From: Allobacillus saliphilus
GTDB lineage: Bacteria; Bacillota; Bacilli; Bacillales; Alkalibacillaceae
Direction of reading: 5' to 3'
Assembly: GCF_018138385.1 (NCBI RefSeq)
Contig: NZ_JAGSIE010000007.1
Span: forward strand, 96,830 to 160,829
DNA length: 64,000 nt
Positions 44,153-52,254 of the stretch are shown here, in pieces. The position numbers were made by a program, and so were the translations under genes. The notes under the pieces are model-generated. The model saw nothing but the letters and a program-made list of their open reading frames with translations, ran no database searches and had not been told where the DNA came from. The first letter of the stretch is position 1; each line of letters opens with the position of its first letter.

Positions 44153-45481
44153 CTATCGGAACAATTCTTTTTCTCGCCAGTTCCCCCATTTGTAATAAGC
44201 AATCGAGAATAGACAGCTAAGAAAGAAGCTCGAACCCATTCCAAGTGGGATCCCAATTTCTCCGTAAACGGATGAAAAGAAATAAGTAAGTGGAACACGT
44301 AATACCCACAGGGATATAATGTTTAACATCAACACTTGGAACATTGCTCCTGAGCCTCGGACGACACCATTTAAAATAAAATTTAATCCGATAAACAGAT
44401 AGAAGAAAGCGATTGTTTTAACATATAACGTCCCGAAAGCGACGCTGGCCTCTTCTTGAATAAACAAGCGAACAAGTGGCTCTGCCCAAATGTAAAAGGT
44501 GATCGTGACGAGAGCCATTAAAATCGCATTATAGATCAACCCAACTTTTGTCGTTTTGAAAACACGATTCCATTGTTTTGCCTCTATGTTTTGAGCAGCC
44601 ATCGTATTGACTGCTGTTCCGAGAGCCGAGGCTGGCAGTAGAATCAGTTGATTCAACCGTTGAGCCGCACCGAACCCAGCAACCGTCGATTCGCCGAAGC
44701 TATTCACGATCGAAAGAATGACATTCGATCCAGCATGAATGACAATCATTTGGGTAATAGACGGTATACTCAATTGTAAAATTGTTCGAACTTCCACCCA
44801 ACGAGGCTTTTGAAATCGAAACTTGAATGTCTGATATTTCCGTCCTACATAGTACAAGCTTACGAGAAAAATAACGATATATACGATCACCGTCGCATAA
44901 GCCGCACCAGCCAAACCAAGGTTTAACCCTTTAATGAAAATTGGATCTAGGACAGCATTCAATAATGCCCCGACTAAAATGAAATAAAGTGGCGTTTTGC
45001 TGTCACCGAAAGCACGCAGGACTGTTGCGACAAAGTTATAGCCGACAAGAAAAAACATCCCGAAAAAATTTATAAGTAAGTATTCTTTCGCAATCGGTTT
45101 AATAGACTCGGGTGTATTTAACCATCCGAGCAATGGCCCAACTACAATGGAACCAACGACCGCAACCATTAACGCCAACCCCATTAACAAAATAACCGAA
45201 GAGCTTAAATACGATTTAATTTCTTTCGGATCGTTTTTTCCACTTAATTGAGCGAAAATCGTCAAAATGGCATTATTACTCCCTAAAACAAATGCCAAAA
45301 CAATCGACATGACGGTTAAACCAATCGTAATCGCCCCGAATGCCGTACTCCCAAGTAGATTTCCAACCCATAAACTGTCCGTCAACTGCATCGACATTTG
45401 TAGTAGATTGGTAAATAAGAGCGGTAACGCAAATATATATAATTTTCGATAAATCGAACCTGTCGTTAAATCCTCTTTCAA
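44153..45481 (-). CDS. MATE family efflux transporter
   Basis: This is a 442-residue, 12-helix transporter of the MATE (NorM/DinF-like) family. Visible blocks are FALPLLFTNLLQMSMQLTDSLWVGNLLGSTAFGA, VLRAFGDSKTPLYFILVGALLNAVLDPIFI and, in the second half, LQLSIPSITQMIVIHAGSNVILSIVNSFG with GFGAAQRLNQL. It expels cationic compounds with Na+ or H+ coupling. The start is a TTG at 45481 with AAGGAAC upstream. It is distinct in sequence from the MATE protein at the left edge and has no linked regulator. Confidence 0.92.
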   Translation of the reverse strand: MKEDLTTGSIYRKLYIFALPLLFTNLLQMSMQLTDSLWVGNLLGSTAFGAITIGLTVMSIVLAFVLGSNNAILTIFAQLSGKNDPKEIKSYLSSSVILLMGLALMVAVVGSIVVGPLLGWLNTPESIKPIAKEYLLINFFGMFFLVGYNFVATVLRAFGDSKTPLYFILVGALLNAVLDPIFIKGLNLGLAGAAYATVIVYIVIFLVSLYYVGRKYQTFKFRFQKPRWVEVRTILQLSIPSITQMIVIHAGSNVILSIVNSFGESTVAGFGAAQRLNQLILLPASALGTAVNTMAAQNIEAKQWNRVFKTTKVGLIYNAILMALVTITFYIWAEPLVRLFIQEEASVAFGTLYVKTIAFFYLFIGLNFILNGVVRGSGAMFQVLMLNIISLWVLRVPLTYFFSSVYGEIGIPLGMGSSFFLSCLFSIAYYKWGNWREKELFR

Positions 45482-45637
45482 TTGCCATGTTCCTTTCTAC
45501 TATATCCAACCTGCTCACCATCATAGTATACAACATTCACATAGACTAGCTCGCATATCTTAAGATGAAAATTCATCATTTTATTTACATTATTCATAGT
45601 CAAAATTAAATTTTTCAGATAAAAATCAAAAAAATAC

Positions 45638-45665
45638 TTGATAATATATTTAAAAGCAATATAAT
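45638..45665 (+). promoter_or_regulatory. Sigma-A promoter of the brnQ leader
   Basis: -35 TTGATA (45638-45643) and -10 TATAAT (45660-45665), 16 bases apart, about 40 bases before the T-box leader stem. Confidence 0.65.
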
Positions 45666-45707
45666 GAATTTAATCAATTATTTAAAAGTTTAGAAACCAA
45701 AATCGAT

Positions 45708-45967
45708 GAAGAGAATAGTAGCTTGTCAATCTAAAGACTACAGAGAGTCCGCAATTGGTGAAAGCGGACGTCGGCGGATCAAGTGAAAATCATCTCTGAG
45801 ATGCAATGCTGAAATCATCATCCAGTAAGCATTTGCCGGAATTCCTGCCGTTACAATTGGACGCGTATGATAGTACGTTGATCGAGTGCCACAATTATAA
45901 TGATTGTGGAATTTGGGTGGTAACGCGAGTACAAGCTCGTCCCTATTATAGGGACGGGCTTTTTTTG
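45708..45967 (+). ncRNA. T-box riboswitch, isoleucine specifier
   Basis: This tRNA-sensing leader lies upstream of brnQ. AGAGAGTCC opens the distal part of stem I. The specifier loop reads GTGAAA-ATC-A, giving the Ile codon AUC followed by a purine. The conserved T-box sequence TTGGGTGGTAACGCG lies at about 45913-45927 and can pair into the antiterminator. The terminator stem GCTCGTCCC...GGGACGGGC with a long T run ends at 45967. Uncharged tRNA-Ile would stabilise the antiterminator and switch on the transporter. The specifier assignment comes from the loop context, not from a fold calculation. Confidence 0.9.
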
Positions 45968-46122
45968 TTCCTTCAGATTGGATTGCTTTCCTTCTTTATT
46001 CAATCATTAACGAGGAAAGAATTCCAATCAATTCTACCTACTCCGTAGTACATCGATCATCAAACGAAACGCACTTAGGCATGGAAGTATTTTTAAACAA
46101 CATCAGAAAAGGAGCGAGTGGA

Positions 46123-47463
46123 ATGAAAAAGAGAGAAACGTTTTTTGTAGGACTTATGTTATTTTCAATGTTTTTTGGGGCTGGAAATTTAATTTTTCCA
46201 CCATTTCTTGGTAGTGGGTCTGGCACTTCCTTTTGGCCGGCAATGATTGGGTTCATCGTAACAGGAGTCGGCTTGCCTCTGCTAGTCGTATCTGCCATCG
46301 CATTGGTTAAAAATGGTGCGAATGAACTTGGCAGCAGAGTTCATCCTTGGTTTGGTGCTGTTTTTACCTTATTGATTTATTTGTCGATTGGACCATTCTT
46401 TGGCGTACCACGTAACGCAAACGTCGCATTTGAGATGGGCTTTAACCCGCTTATGGCAGGAAGCTCCTTTAGCCAATCATTGCTGTTACTCGGATTTACA
46501 GCATTATTCTTTTTCTTCGTTTTCTTATTGAGTATGTATCCATCTAAAGTTGTGGATTTAATGGGGAAAGTTATTACACCGACATTGCTAATTTCGATTG
46601 TGACGCTATTTTTATTCGGTTATTTCCGGTTGGATAAATCATTTGAAGCACCGAATGAAACGTATCAAACGGCATCATTTTTCAAGGGAATCATTGACGG
46701 CTATGCCACGATGGATGCTTTAGCAGCAATGGCATTCGGAATTGTTATTTTAACGGCAATCAAGCAAAAAGGAGTTACTGATCATAAACAGTTAAGAAGC
46801 TATACGGTAAAAGCTGCACTAATCGCCGGTACAGCACTTGCCTTAGTCTATACTGGCATTGGATTTATGGGAACTCAAGTAGCTGGTCAGGAAACATATG
46901 AAAATGGTTCAGCCGTATTATCCACCGCCGTCACGATTCTGTTAGGCAATAACGGAAAAATTTTACTCGGATTCATTTTCACCTTAGCTTGCTTCACAAC
47001 GTGTGTTGGTTTGACGATTGCTTGTGGCCAATACATCTCAAAATTATCGAAAAAGCTAAGCTACCGTGTCGTTGTTTTTATGGTCACACTTGCTAGTTTC
47101 CTAATTGCGAATCTCGGACTGAATCAAATTATCGAAGTGACGATTCCATTCCTAGTCATGTTGTATCCATTAACAATCGTCCTTGTCACATTACCATTTA
47201 TCGACCGATTTTTTGGCGGTTCGAGAGGAGTTTACCGAGGTGCAATGGCGTTCACTGGATTCGTCAGCATTTATAACGGACTTGAAATGCTTGGATTTCA
47301 TGTAGAAGCATTATCATCATTCATGAGTGTATTACCTTTTGCATCACTCGATTTAGGGTGGGTTGTACCCGCATTCGTCGGTGGTTTACTCGGATTCCTT
47401 TGGGATCAATTCAGCCAAAATAAAGTAAGTGGAGAGAATCCTCAAATTGAAAAAGTATCGTAA
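46123..47463 (+). CDS. brnQ: Branched-chain amino acid transporter BrnQ (LIVCS family)
   Basis: This is a 446-residue, 12-helix sodium-coupled importer of leucine, isoleucine and valine. The N-terminus FVGLMLFSMFFGAGNLIFPPFLG is diagnostic for BrnQ; further blocks are YLSIGPFFGVPRNANVAFEMG and ALAAMAFGIVILTAIKQKG. The ATG at 46123 (MKKRETFF) is preferred, with AAGGAG eight bases upstream, over an ATG 14 codons earlier that lies within the RBS region. It is controlled by the isoleucine T-box just upstream and ends at its own terminator. Confidence 0.95.
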   Translation: MKKRETFFVGLMLFSMFFGAGNLIFPPFLGSGSGTSFWPAMIGFIVTGVGLPLLVVSAIALVKNGANELGSRVHPWFGAVFTLLIYLSIGPFFGVPRNANVAFEMGFNPLMAGSSFSQSLLLLGFTALFFFFVFLLSMYPSKVVDLMGKVITPTLLISIVTLFLFGYFRLDKSFEAPNETYQTASFFKGIIDGYATMDALAAMAFGIVILTAIKQKGVTDHKQLRSYTVKAALIAGTALALVYTGIGFMGTQVAGQETYENGSAVLSTAVTILLGNNGKILLGFIFTLACFTTCVGLTIACGQYISKLSKKLSYRVVVFMVTLASFLIANLGLNQIIEVTIPFLVMLYPLTIVLVTLPFIDRFFGGSRGVYRGAMAFTGFVSIYNGLEMLGFHVEALSSFMSVLPFASLDLGWVVPAFVGGLLGFLWDQFSQNKVSGENPQIEKVS

Positions 47464-47468
47464 TACTA

Positions 47469-47496
47469 AACCGGGCGAGCTTTCGTCCGGTTTTTA
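47469..47496 (+). terminator. Terminator of brnQ
   Basis: The stem AACCGG..GAG/CT..CCGGTT with a small mismatch is followed by TTTTATTTTT, a few bases after the brnQ stop. Confidence 0.8.
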
Positions 47497-47556
47497 TTTT
47501 TGTCGTCAATCATTTGTACGCTAATACCGAATCCGAACTCATTTTTTTACATAAAA

Positions 47557-47598
47557 AAACAAGATGCGTTTTATTCTTTGTCTACGCATCTTGTTATT
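47557..47598 (-). terminator. Terminator of the 53-residue membrane peptide gene
   Basis: The stem AACAAGATGCGT...ACGCATCTTGTT is followed by a T run on the minus strand, 13 bases past the small gene's stop. Confidence 0.85.
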
Positions 47599-47610
47599 AA
47601 AGTGGTTTCA

Positions 47611-47772
47611 TTATCTATGACCAACTTCCATATCCATTTGGTTGGAAATCTGTGGGTCAATCATACGACGGTTTTTTCTGTTCTGGAAATGTTGAACAGC
47701 ATCTGTAACCGCAGCCATAATCATAAAAGTCGCCAATACGACTAAAGTGACAATCACTAATGATAAATTCAT
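47611..47772 (-). CDS. Small membrane protein, 53 residues
   Basis: One N-terminal helix (LSLVIVTLVVLATFMIMAAVTDAV) is followed by a basic region (QHFQNRKNRRMI) and a polar tail ending EVGHR. The ATG at 47772 has GGAAGGG upstream; a longer frame without an RBS precedes it. A clear terminator follows, so it is probably expressed as a monocistronic transcript. The function is unknown. Confidence 0.65.
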   Translation of the reverse strand: MNLSLVIVTLVVLATFMIMAAVTDAVQHFQNRKNRRMIDPQISNQMDMEVGHR

Positions 47773-47997
47773 AACGAACACCCTTCCTTTCTTAAAAATC
47801 TTCAAATTTCTTTGTTTACAAGGATATACTACCAAATATAAACGTTTGAGTAAATAGTTAAACGTATTCTTTTACATCTTTTTGTTTTCTTACACATTTA
47901 CCCATTTTCTCCCGATTTATTAATCATTTAAAGTAGAAAAGTATGAATTTTCTTACACTTTCACCGGAATGGCTTTTCGAGCGCATTTACAACAAAA

Positions 47998-48022
47998 AAG
48001 ACAAGGAATCATCCTTGTCTCA
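47998..48022 (-). terminator. Terminator of the MaoC-like/VOC operon
   Basis: The stem AGACAAGGA/TCCTTGTCT with a short loop is followed on the minus strand by TTTTTTG. Confidence 0.75.
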
Positions 48023-48051
48023 AAGGGTTAACCGATAGTTTTTTTAGCAAA

Positions 48052-48432
48052 TTAACAATTACAAATCATGATCACATTTCCATCAGGATCTTCAATATTA
48101 AACCACGCTGTTTTACCGACCCACTCAATCTCTCGCACGACTGGAATATCTTTATCGCGAACATATTGATACGCAGCATCAATATTCGGTGCAAACAAAT
48201 TAAACAACGGATTCGGTGTCACTTGATGCTTGAAATTCGGGTCAAATGTGTGGTCATCCAACGTTAGCGAAGTCGTCCCGGTCACTGGTAAATTAAATAC
48301 AGGGGATTTTACCTGATCCAAATCGATCGACAAGCCGACCAAATCAGAATACCATTGCGCTGACCGTTTCAAATCAGTTACATGAAAAAAGATTCCATTC
48401 ATTTGATTTTTGATCGGTACTGTTTTCTCCAT
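48052..48432 (-). CDS. VOC (glyoxalase/bleomycin-resistance) superfamily protein
   Basis: This is a 126-residue protein with two beta-alpha-beta-beta-beta modules. The N-terminal module has GIFFHVTDLKRSAQWYSDLVGLSI (His metal ligand), and the C-terminal one NIEDPDGNVIMICNC (DPDGN family mark with the Asp/Glu ligand area). Members bind a divalent metal and act as isomerases, dioxygenases or drug-binding proteins. The ATG overlaps the stop of the upstream MaoC-like gene by one base (TAATG), so they are cotranslated; a joint role is likely but unknown. Confidence 0.85.
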   Translation of the reverse strand: MEKTVPIKNQMNGIFFHVTDLKRSAQWYSDLVGLSIDLDQVKSPVFNLPVTGTTSLTLDDHTFDPNFKHQVTPNPLFNLFAPNIDAAYQYVRDKDIPVVREIEWVGKTAWFNIEDPDGNVIMICNC

Positions 48433-48833
48433 TAATCTCCCACCTCCTCTTGATCTTGTAGAATAATCCCGGCAAAATTCTCGGTTAGCACTTGCTTACC
48501 TTTTTGATTCGTGCAAATAAATGACGCCATAATCGATATCCGCTTTTCATCTCTTCTTTCAAGCTCCTCGATTGTTACGACGCACTCAACCGTGTCATCT
48601 GTAAAAACAGGTCTCAAAAATTCGAAATTCATTGTCCTAGCAAGCACATTGTAATCCCCACCGACTTTTGTCGGCAGCGTAGCCGTAAGCAATCCTTGAA
48701 CAACAATTCGACCAAGTTCATCCGGGGTCGTATGGTGATCACCTTCATCCATAGAAACTTTCGTAAATAACTCTACGTCTTCTTTTGTAAAAGTTCTCTC
48801 AAATTTGATTTTGTCCCCTACTACCATATTCAC
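48432..48833 (-). CDS. MaoC-like hot-dog fold dehydratase
   Basis: This is a 133-residue single hot-dog domain. The N-terminus MVVGDKIKFERTFTKEDVELFTKVSMDEGDHH and the block GRIVVQGLLTATLPTKVGGDYNVLARTMNFEFLRPVFTDDTVECVVTI fit MaoC-type (R)-specific enoyl-CoA hydratases, though the usual Asp/His pair is not cleanly recognisable, so activity is uncertain. The start is read as GTG at 48833 with AAGGAGG seven bases upstream; an ATG two codons later is an alternative. It forms a two-gene operon with the VOC protein. Confidence 0.8.
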   Translation of the reverse strand: MNMVVGDKIKFERTFTKEDVELFTKVSMDEGDHHTTPDELGRIVVQGLLTATLPTKVGGDYNVLARTMNFEFLRPVFTDDTVECVVTIEELERRDEKRISIMASFICTNQKGKQVLTENFAGIILQDQEEVGD

Positions 48834-49006
48834 TGGAGTTCCTCCTTATCCTGATTGAATGCTCATTCGTTTGCGCTACGATCATACATAGTCAACCTAA
48901 GAATTTTATTCAAAAATAGGAATCTATTCTGTGAGTATCTGAGAAGGATTAATCATTTATACAATTGAGTTTGGGGATTGTCTATTCAAAAAGCAAGGTG
49001 GTAATT

Positions 49007-49087
49007 TCATTGTTTCTTCATTAAAAATAATGCAATCGTAGACATAATTAGAGCAAGAATGGAAAGGATAAAAGCTGTCCAAAGCAT
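49007..49087 (-). CDS. 26-residue hydrophobic peptide
   Basis: The ATG at 49087 has GAGGT eight bases upstream and encodes one membrane helix (MLWTAFILSILALIMSTIAL) with a basic end KKQ. Size and composition resemble small membrane toxins or regulatory peptides of Bacillus. It lies just beyond the duplicated antitoxin RNA. Being so short, it is supported only by its RBS, hydrophobicity and context. Confidence 0.4.
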   Translation of the reverse strand: MLWTAFILSILALIMSTIALFLMKKQ

Positions 49088-49138
49088 ATTTCCAACCTCA
49101 TTTCTTGTTTTATTCGAAAAGGAAGCTATAATAAGAGT

Positions 49139-49216
49139 AAGATATGGGTGGGAAGGGATTTCTCCCTTCCCGGGTGGTAGTGAGACTTTCGCTTGGTAGA
49201 GCGGGGGTCTCGTTTT
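49139..49216 (+). ncRNA. Duplicate copy of the type I antitoxin RNA
   Basis: The promoter TTGTTT-N16-TATAAT (49105-49132) is followed by a GGGAAGG...CCTTCCC stem and a GAGAC...GTCTC terminator stem with a TTTT tail. It is about 75% like the RNA at 49300-49379, including the flanks, so about 165 bp has been tandemly duplicated. The toxin end beside it is reduced to a few codons (LIAIRL then stop), leaving an orphan antitoxin. Confidence 0.6.
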
Positions 49217-49299
49217 CGTTACTAGAGTCGGATTGCAATCAAATATTGCCCAATACCGTATGTCTTGTTTTTTTCGAATAAGGCAGTTATAATAAGAGT

Positions 49300-49379
49300 A
49301 GAATATGGAGTGGGAAGGGGTTTCTCCCTTCCCGGTTGGGTTACTGAGACTTCCGCTTTGCCGAGCGGGAGTCTCTTTT
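49300..49379 (+). ncRNA. Type I antitoxin RNA (RatA-like position)
   Basis: The promoter has -35 TTGTTT (49265-49270) and -10 TATAAT (49288-49293) with 17-base spacing. The RNA contains the stem GGGAAGGGG..CTCCCTTCCC and ends in the terminator stem GAGACTTCCGC...GCGGGAGTCTC followed by T residues. It overlaps the last 39 bases of the toxin frame on the other strand, so the two transcripts can pair at their 3' ends, as in txpA/RatA. Confidence 0.65.
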
Positions 49380-49469
49380 ATTGTTACGAGAGTGACGTAT
49401 TGCAATCGACAGCTCTATGGCTGCGACTACAAAGTTGATCACCACAGTAACAAACACCAACACTTCCAT
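49341..49469 (-). CDS. Holin-like small membrane toxin of a type I toxin-antitoxin pair
   Basis: This is a 42-residue peptide: one membrane helix (EVLVFVTVVINFVVAAIELSIAI) followed by a strongly basic tail (RHSRNNKRDSRSAKRKSQ). This layout is that of the putative holin-like toxins of Firmicutes. The ATG at 49469 has AAGGGGGTG seven bases upstream. The upstream leader contains an AACAACC..GGTTGTT hairpin, and a -10/-35 pair lies at 49542-49570. The antisense RNA transcribed from 49300 covers its 3' end. Overproduced peptides of this kind damage the membrane; the RNA blocks translation or triggers decay. The identification rests on architecture and was not tested by homology search. Confidence 0.62.
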   Translation of the reverse strand: MEVLVFVTVVINFVVAAIELSIAIRHSRNNKRDSRSAKRKSQ

Positions 49470-49541
49470 ATCTACACACCCCCTTTCCAGAAGAAAGAAT
49501 CTTCTTCCCGATAACAACCAGGGTTGTTAGGGGGTATAAAT

Positions 49542-49570
49542 ATTATAGCATTAATTCAACTGAAAAGGAA
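49542..49570 (-). promoter_or_regulatory. Promoter of the toxin mRNA
   Basis: On the minus strand, -35 TTCCTT (49565-49570), 17-base spacer, -10 TATAAT (49542-49547). The transcript would start near 49,535 and carry a 5' hairpin (49513-49529). Confidence 0.5.
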
Positions 49571-49665
49571 CAAACGTTCTTAATAACAACTGGTTATTTT
49601 TATTAAATTATTAAGGATATTAAGTTCGATAAGGAAAAGGCAGGGATTTTCTCCCTACCTCGTAA

Positions 49666-50850
49666 TTAAACCAGTTCTTCTATTTTGGAGACTTGTTTCT
49701 CCTTTAATTGATTAAAGAAACTTTCTACTCTACTTGTTCCTACGCCTTTATACTTACCCAGAATAACAAGTTCCTTCGGTAAGTCACGCACGAATTTAAT
49801 CCCATCTTCATTGAGTTGATCAATTAATCCTGGCATACCTGTAAAGTTTTCTTTGTTAATCTCAATCTTCCCTAGTTCCTCTGTTACGACTATTTCTTCT
49901 GACTTGTAGAATAAGAACAATTCTCCTGGTCGATTTTGCATTAGTTTTCTTCTTCTAATTTCTTCATTTATGAAGTTTTTTAACTCTGAGAAAAATACTT
50001 CTGAATGAGTTTCATTATAACGAACGATTCGGTTGTGGAATCCATCTAGTCTTTCAGGAAGTTCGCTCATAATTCTTGCTTCTTCCACACCGCCTAAGCG
50101 GACCAAGAAACGTTCTGAGTTTTCAAATCTCTGTGGCAACAAGAAGGTATCTCTAAGAAAATAAGGAACCTCAACGCCATCATTCCCATAAGAAATTGTT
50201 CTTATAGGAATTAAACCCGGCGCTTTATCCATGGTTTCAGAAAGAGATACTTCTTGTTTCTCAACAGGACCTCCTGTTTCACTATCGGCATCATTTGTAC
50301 TCTTTGCATTCAGGTTATGCGAATCAACTGATACCTGTTTTGGCTGTTCGTTTTGGACCGCTTGCTTTAACAGCTCCTCAATCTTTTGAAAGCGAAAATT
50401 CATCTCTTCTAAGTCATAAGAGTGATCTCTTCTCATTACCGGATCCACATACTCTGGAACCTCAATATCATGAGAGCCATAAACTTCAACAAACCATTTT
50501 ACGATGATATAGATATGTTCCCATGCAGTTAATGATTCAGAAAACCTAAATTGTCGTGTATCATGTGCTGCTTTATTCCCTAATTTCCTGACTTCATGTA
50601 GTGAGTTTTTCACTTCGTCTGTTAATAAGCCACTCTCATCTAAATCTTGTATTCTCTCAATTATCGTTAAATAAGGTTCATTCTCCATATTTTCATGGAT
50701 CATCACTTTTTCGAGAAGCGTCTCAATAAATGTCCGGCTATGTGTTAACATCGATCGCGGACTATTATAAATGGCATTCTCCAATTCTCTTAGCGTTCGT
50801 GTAAATTCTTCAGAAATTTGATTTAAGAAATCATAGAAATAATTCTCCAT
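49666..50850 (-). CDS. DUF4145-like protein of the restriction island
   Basis: This is a 394-residue soluble protein. The N-terminal helical domain (about 1-130) has the DUF4145/HEPN-like pattern seen in HsdR-linked proteins: NSPRSMLTHSRTFIETLLEKVM... and VRKLGNKAAHDTRQFRFSESLTAWEHI, with a conserved N-x-AAH. A polar linker follows (about 180-230), then an uncharacterised region with a helix-hairpin-helix-like end (ELVILGKYKGVGTSRVESFFNQL). It lies 27 bases downstream of a decayed SNF2 helicase end and beside a type I restriction system, so a defence role is likely. The activity is not known. Confidence 0.75.
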   Translation of the reverse strand: MENYFYDFLNQISEEFTRTLRELENAIYNSPRSMLTHSRTFIETLLEKVMIHENMENEPYLTIIERIQDLDESGLLTDEVKNSLHEVRKLGNKAAHDTRQFRFSESLTAWEHIYIIVKWFVEVYGSHDIEVPEYVDPVMRRDHSYDLEEMNFRFQKIEELLKQAVQNEQPKQVSVDSHNLNAKSTNDADSETGGPVEKQEVSLSETMDKAPGLIPIRTISYGNDGVEVPYFLRDTFLLPQRFENSERFLVRLGGVEEARIMSELPERLDGFHNRIVRYNETHSEVFFSELKNFINEEIRRRKLMQNRPGELFLFYKSEEIVVTEELGKIEINKENFTGMPGLIDQLNEDGIKFVRDLPKELVILGKYKGVGTSRVESFFNQLKEKQVSKIEELV

Positions 50851-50876
50851 AAAAATCTACCTCCAATCCTTATCAA

Positions 50877-51115
50877 TTAATTTGATAAACCTATCTTTGC
50901 TAAAACTTCTCGTTTAAAGTCTTCTTCTTTACTTGGTACGATAACGTGTTCTGCCAATTTCTTTTTCTCTACCGAGAGATTATGTAGTACTTCTTCAACA
51001 GATGTTCCATTGTCATCAGCTGAAGCAATCGAGTAGTATACATAGACTTCCTTTTTTTGACCAATACGATAGACTCAGTCGGTTGTCCGATTTCAATCGT
51101 GGGATTCCACCATCT
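50877..51115 (-). pseudogene. C-terminal remnant of an SNF2-family helicase
   Basis: The minus strand reads VYRIGQKKEVYVYYSIASADDNGTSVEEVLHNLSVEKKKLAEHVIV...KIGLSN and a stop. VYRIGQ is helicase motif VI of SNF2 ATPases (family form DRVYRIGQ). Just upstream the sense continues as WWNPTIE (family form WWNPAVE), but in another frame, with the residues before VYRIGQ lost, so a small deletion has broken the gene. The rest of the helicase (over 500 residues) is missing. It sits immediately upstream of the DUF4145-like gene, with which it probably formed an operon. Confidence 0.7.
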
Positions 51116-51457
51116 ACAGATCCTATAATTACTGCTTATATAGCAATTCGATTGCTATAAACGTAGTTATTACAATATGTATAAGAATCAAATTCACTAT
51201 TTATGAAGTTTTCTCTACTTTATTGGTAATGGCACCCGAAAAGCTATCAGTTCTATCCATCATTGAAGAAACACCCCCAAAACCCATTAAAATTAAATAT
51301 ATATTTACAAAAATTATACCATATATTAGTAGTTAATTTGACATATTCATTCAAATTTCTTATTTTTCTGACTTAATTAATTACACTGGAATCAATAACA
51401 TTTGCCGCTTACTTTAATTCAGTTTAATATAAGTATAGAAAGAAGGTAGATTAATAA
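51116..51457. other. AT-rich intergenic gap, probable deletion junction and promoter region
   Basis: About 340 bases without a gene, between the helicase remnant and the YgjP-like gene. TTGACAT near 51340 could be part of a plus-strand promoter. No repeat, RNA or protein remnant was recognised. Confidence 0.5.
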
Positions 51458-52228
51458 ATGCCTAGTCTAAAATACGGAACCACAACTATTCACTACTGTC
51501 ATTACAAACAAAATAGAAAAGATATCAAAGTATCTGTTACACTAGTCAATGGTGTTGAGGTATATACTCCAAAGGATATAAGTGACGATCAACTTACTGA
51601 AATTCTTTACAAGAAAGCGCCTTGGATTACTCAAAAACTTGAAGAACTTAATGAAGTAAAAACGGCCGTTCAACCGAAAGAGTTCGTCAGTGGTGAAAAG
51701 CTGCCATACTTGGGACGAAATTATCGTTTGAAGGTTTTGAAGCAGCCTGTCCAAAGGGCCGACTTTCAGTTTAAACAAGGGCGGTTTATTGCGAGGGTTC
51801 CAGAACAATGGAATCAAGATCAAATTCAACATACCCTTGAACAGAAATTAATCCAATGGTATAGACTGCACGGTCACAGAAAGATTCTAGAACGTGCTGA
51901 TTACTATCAAAACATACTCGGTGTGGAACCAAATTCACTCCAACTGAGAACACAACATAAACGCTGGGGAACATGTACACCGATTGGTGATATTTATATT
52001 AATTGGCGAATCACGATGGCTCCTATTTGGGTGATAGATTATGTGGTTGTTCATGAACTCGTTCATTTAAAAATTCCTGAGCACAATGAAAAGTTTTGGC
52101 GATTAGTTAAAGCAACGTTACCTCATTATGAAGAAGCTAAAGAATGGTTAAGAGTGCATGGCGTGGAGTTGCATTGTGTCGGTTTAAAAGAAGGGCAAAA
52201 TAATAGAGACATGACTTACTCAGTTTAA
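51458..52228 (+). CDS. YgjP-like zinc metallopeptidase (DUF45)
   Basis: This is a 256-residue protein of the YgjP/WLM-like metallopeptidase group. The zinc site is VVVHELVHLKIPEHNEKFW (HExxH plus downstream His). The preceding block KRWGTCTPIGDIYINWRITMAPIWVIDYV is also diagnostic. Such genes are frequent companions of type I restriction systems, often next to hsdR, but their role is not established. The ATG at 51458 has AGAAGGTAG upstream. It converges on hsdR. Confidence 0.9.
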   Translation: MPSLKYGTTTIHYCHYKQNRKDIKVSVTLVNGVEVYTPKDISDDQLTEILYKKAPWITQKLEELNEVKTAVQPKEFVSGEKLPYLGRNYRLKVLKQPVQRADFQFKQGRFIARVPEQWNQDQIQHTLEQKLIQWYRLHGHRKILERADYYQNILGVEPNSLQLRTQHKRWGTCTPIGDIYINWRITMAPIWVIDYVVVHELVHLKIPEHNEKFWRLVKATLPHYEEAKEWLRVHGVELHCVGLKEGQNNRDMTYSV

Positions 52229-52254
52229 GTCATGTCTCTTCTTCATACATAAAG

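Noticed and set aside
45806..46048. 80-codon frame upstream of brnQ
   Set aside because: It overlaps the T-box antiterminator and terminator, which fully explain the region.
49007..49405. 132-codon minus frame across the toxin-antitoxin region
   Set aside because: It is an artefact running through both antitoxin copies in a frame different from the toxin; only the final 26 residues have their own RBS.
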